Position numbers and translations under genes: made by a program. This document shows positions 6,519 to 7,639 of a DNA stretch of 7,639 nt, piece by piece. The first letter of the stretch is position 1, and the number at the start of each line of letters is the position of its first letter. Origin of the DNA: Clostridiales bacterium (lineage in GTDB: Bacteria > Bacillota > Clostridia > Christensenellales > DUVY01). Below the pieces are notes generated by a model, which made no database searches, was not told the DNA's origin, and worked only from the letters and a program-made list of their open reading frames with translations. The stretch spans positions 1 through 7,639 of the forward strand of contig JAITNT010000117.1 of NCBI GenBank assembly GCA_031290295.1, in the 5' to 3' direction.

Positions 6519-7639
6519 ATGAAAACGAAAAAAGTACTGGTTTTTTTACTGGCGATCGTCTTGGCTTTTAGCTTTATCGGTTGCAACAACAAACCGAAAT
6601 TCACCGTTACGGTTACGAACGGAACCGGCGGCGGGGAATACACCCAGGACACCGATTGCACCGTTATTGCGGATGCCGTAACCGGAAAGGCCTTTGTGAA
6701 ATGGACCGTCGACGACGTATCCGTCTCTACGGACGCAAGCTATACCTTCAAGGTAACCGAGGACGTTACCGTTGTTGCGGTATTTGAATTCGTAGATTAC
6801 ACAATCTCGGTAACGGGCGGAACGGCGGACAAGGCGGCCGCAAACTACGGTCAAACCGTTACGTTAACGCCGGGCGCTGCCGATACCGGCAAGGAATTCG
6901 ATTACTTTACGCTGAACGGTACTAAAATTACGGGTGACACCTTTGCTATGCCCGCCGGGAACGCGACCGTCGTCGCGGTTTATAAGTTTATAGCTTATAC
7001 GATTTCTGTGACGGGCGGAAGCGCGGACAAGGCGACCGGAAACTACGGCGAAACTGTTACGTTGACGCCGGGCGCTCCCGAGACCGGAAAGGAATTTGAC
7101 TACTGGACGGTAAACGATGCTAAGATTACGGGCAATACCTTCGCTATGCCCGCCGCAAACGTAACCGTCGTCGGGACTTTTAAGACGGCGATTTACAACA
7201 TTACGGTAACCGGCGGAACCGCGGATAAAGCGACCGCAAGCTACGGCGAAACCGTAACATTGACGCCCGGAGCCGCTCCTGCCGGCAAGGAATTCGACTA
7301 CTGGACGGTAAATGCCGGGAAGATTACGGGCAGCACCTTTGTAATCGCCGCGCACTCGACCGTCGCCGCGGTTTATAAGGATATACCTTATAACATTACG
7401 GTAACCGGCGGAACGGCAAAATCGACCGGAGTTTACGGCGAAACTATCACGTTGACGCCGACTGTGAGTCCGTTTACGTTCTGGAATGTAAACGGCATAC
7501 AAATTGCCGGCAATACCTTTGTAATGCCCGCCAAAGACACCGTGGTAACGGCTAACAAGCTTACGACGCCTTATAGCGACAGCGGCGACGGCAACAGTGA
7601 AAAAGATAAAATATTGGTTCGGTTTTCAGATCCCTATCT
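6519..7639 (+). CDS. Repeat-rich lipoprotein with tandem InlB-like (Flg_new-type) modules, 3' end missing
   Basis: The frame stays open to the window edge (373 complete codons). Residues 1-22 are a lipoprotein signal ending F-I-G-C, so Cys22 is the probable lipidated residue. One diverged copy (about 28-93) and four clear copies (94-159, 160-225, 226-290, 291-348) of a beta-rich module follow. Each has Y-x-I-x-V-T-G-G, Y-G-[EQ]-T-[VI]-T-L-T-P, an aromatic F-x-x-[WF]-x-[VL]-N strand, I-x-G-x-T-F and a closing V-V strand. This is the divergent InlB B-repeat pattern. After residue 348 a Ser/Asp/Gly linker leads into an unidentified domain beginning I-L-V-R-F-S-D-P-Y at the edge. The module type matches the gene ending at 1248, but these copies are far more alike. 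A surface stalk carrying a C-terminal binding or enzymatic domain is the likeliest reading. It is separated from the upstream operon by the repeat gap and may have its own promoter, which I could not identify. Confidence 0.88.
   Translation, partial: MKTKKVLVFLLAIVLAFSFIGCNNKPKFTVTVTNGTGGGEYTQDTDCTVIADAVTGKAFVKWTVDDVSVSTDASYTFKVTEDVTVVAVFEFVDYTISVTGGTADKAAANYGQTVTLTPGAADTGKEFDYFTLNGTKITGDTFAMPAGNATVVAVYKFIAYTISVTGGSADKATGNYGETVTLTPGAPETGKEFDYWTVNDAKITGNTFAMPAANVTVVGTFKTAIYNITVTGGTADKATASYGETVTLTPGAAPAGKEFDYWTVNAGKITGSTFVIAAHSTVAAVYKDIPYNITVTGGTAKSTGVYGETITLTPTVSPFTFWNVNGIQIAGNTFVMPAKDTVVTANKLTTPYSDSGDGNSEKDKILVRFSDPY
6600..7562 (+). repeat. Tandem repeat array of about 198-bp units in the lipoprotein gene
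   Basis: Units start at 6600 (diverged), 6798, 6996, 7194 and 7389. The middle units are 198, 198 and 195 bases, and the last is shortened in the TPG...GKEFDY segment. DNA-level identity is visible: GGCGAAAC[CT] followed by a GT-ACG-TTGACGCC stretch, and GGCAAGGAATTCGA or GGAAAGGAATTTGA, recur in register. This implies recent duplication or gene conversion rather than ancient divergence, unlike the diverged repeats in the gene at the left edge. Confidence 0.85.

Noticed and set aside
6864..7502. A 212-codon minus-strand frame with internal repeats
   Set aside because: Its repeats simply mirror the tandem array of the sense lipoprotein gene; the product is Arg-rich and lacks any signal or known motif.

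Overview
The window looks like a stretch of a polysaccharide-utilisation or surface-protein region from a Gram-positive, probably gut-derived, uncultured Clostridia-like (Bacillota) genome. That placement is an inference. It rests on strong AAGGAG-type ribosome binding sites, lipoprotein and long Gram-positive-type signal peptides, a C-terminal membrane-anchor tail, a domain-permuted family 3 glycoside hydrolase of the kind known from Ruminococcus and Butyrivibrio, and an intergenic repeat that resembles dispersed elements I associate with gut Bacillota. All four genes are on the + strand and all appear to be exported. I found no tRNA, rRNA, CRISPR array or recognisable transposase gene.

Layout. 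Positions 1-1248 hold the 3' part of a gene for a secreted protein with three diverged InlB-like (Flg_new-type) beta repeats and an unrecognised beta-rich C-terminal domain. Its stop codon lies inside the ribosome binding site of the next gene (1262-5449), a 1395-residue exported glycoside hydrolase family 3 enzyme. In that enzyme the alpha/beta sandwich and FnIII-like domains precede the catalytic barrel, followed by four putative-Ig (He_PIG-like) modules and a transmembrane tail. After 24 bases comes a 231-residue lipoprotein with a CBM6/CBM35-like carbohydrate-binding fold (5474-6169). These three genes have no room for terminators between them and read as one operon.

Positions 6170-6518 are a non-coding gap filled with repeat structure: a 10-base inverted repeat near its ends, a 19-base imperfect direct repeat around a GC-rich core with hairpins, and a REP-like palindromic motif. 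I read this as a dispersed MITE/REP-type element, possibly about 150-280 bp long. Beyond it, a second lipoprotein gene (6519 to beyond the right edge) encodes one diverged and four recognisable InlB-like repeats of about 66 residues, then enters another domain cut off by the window end.

Working together, the genes suggest a cell-surface glycan-degrading set: a membrane-anchored GH3 exo-glycosidase, a lipid-anchored carbohydrate-binding protein next to it, and repeat-rich surface proteins on both sides that may act as stalks or adhesins. The substrate cannot be told from the sequence alone.
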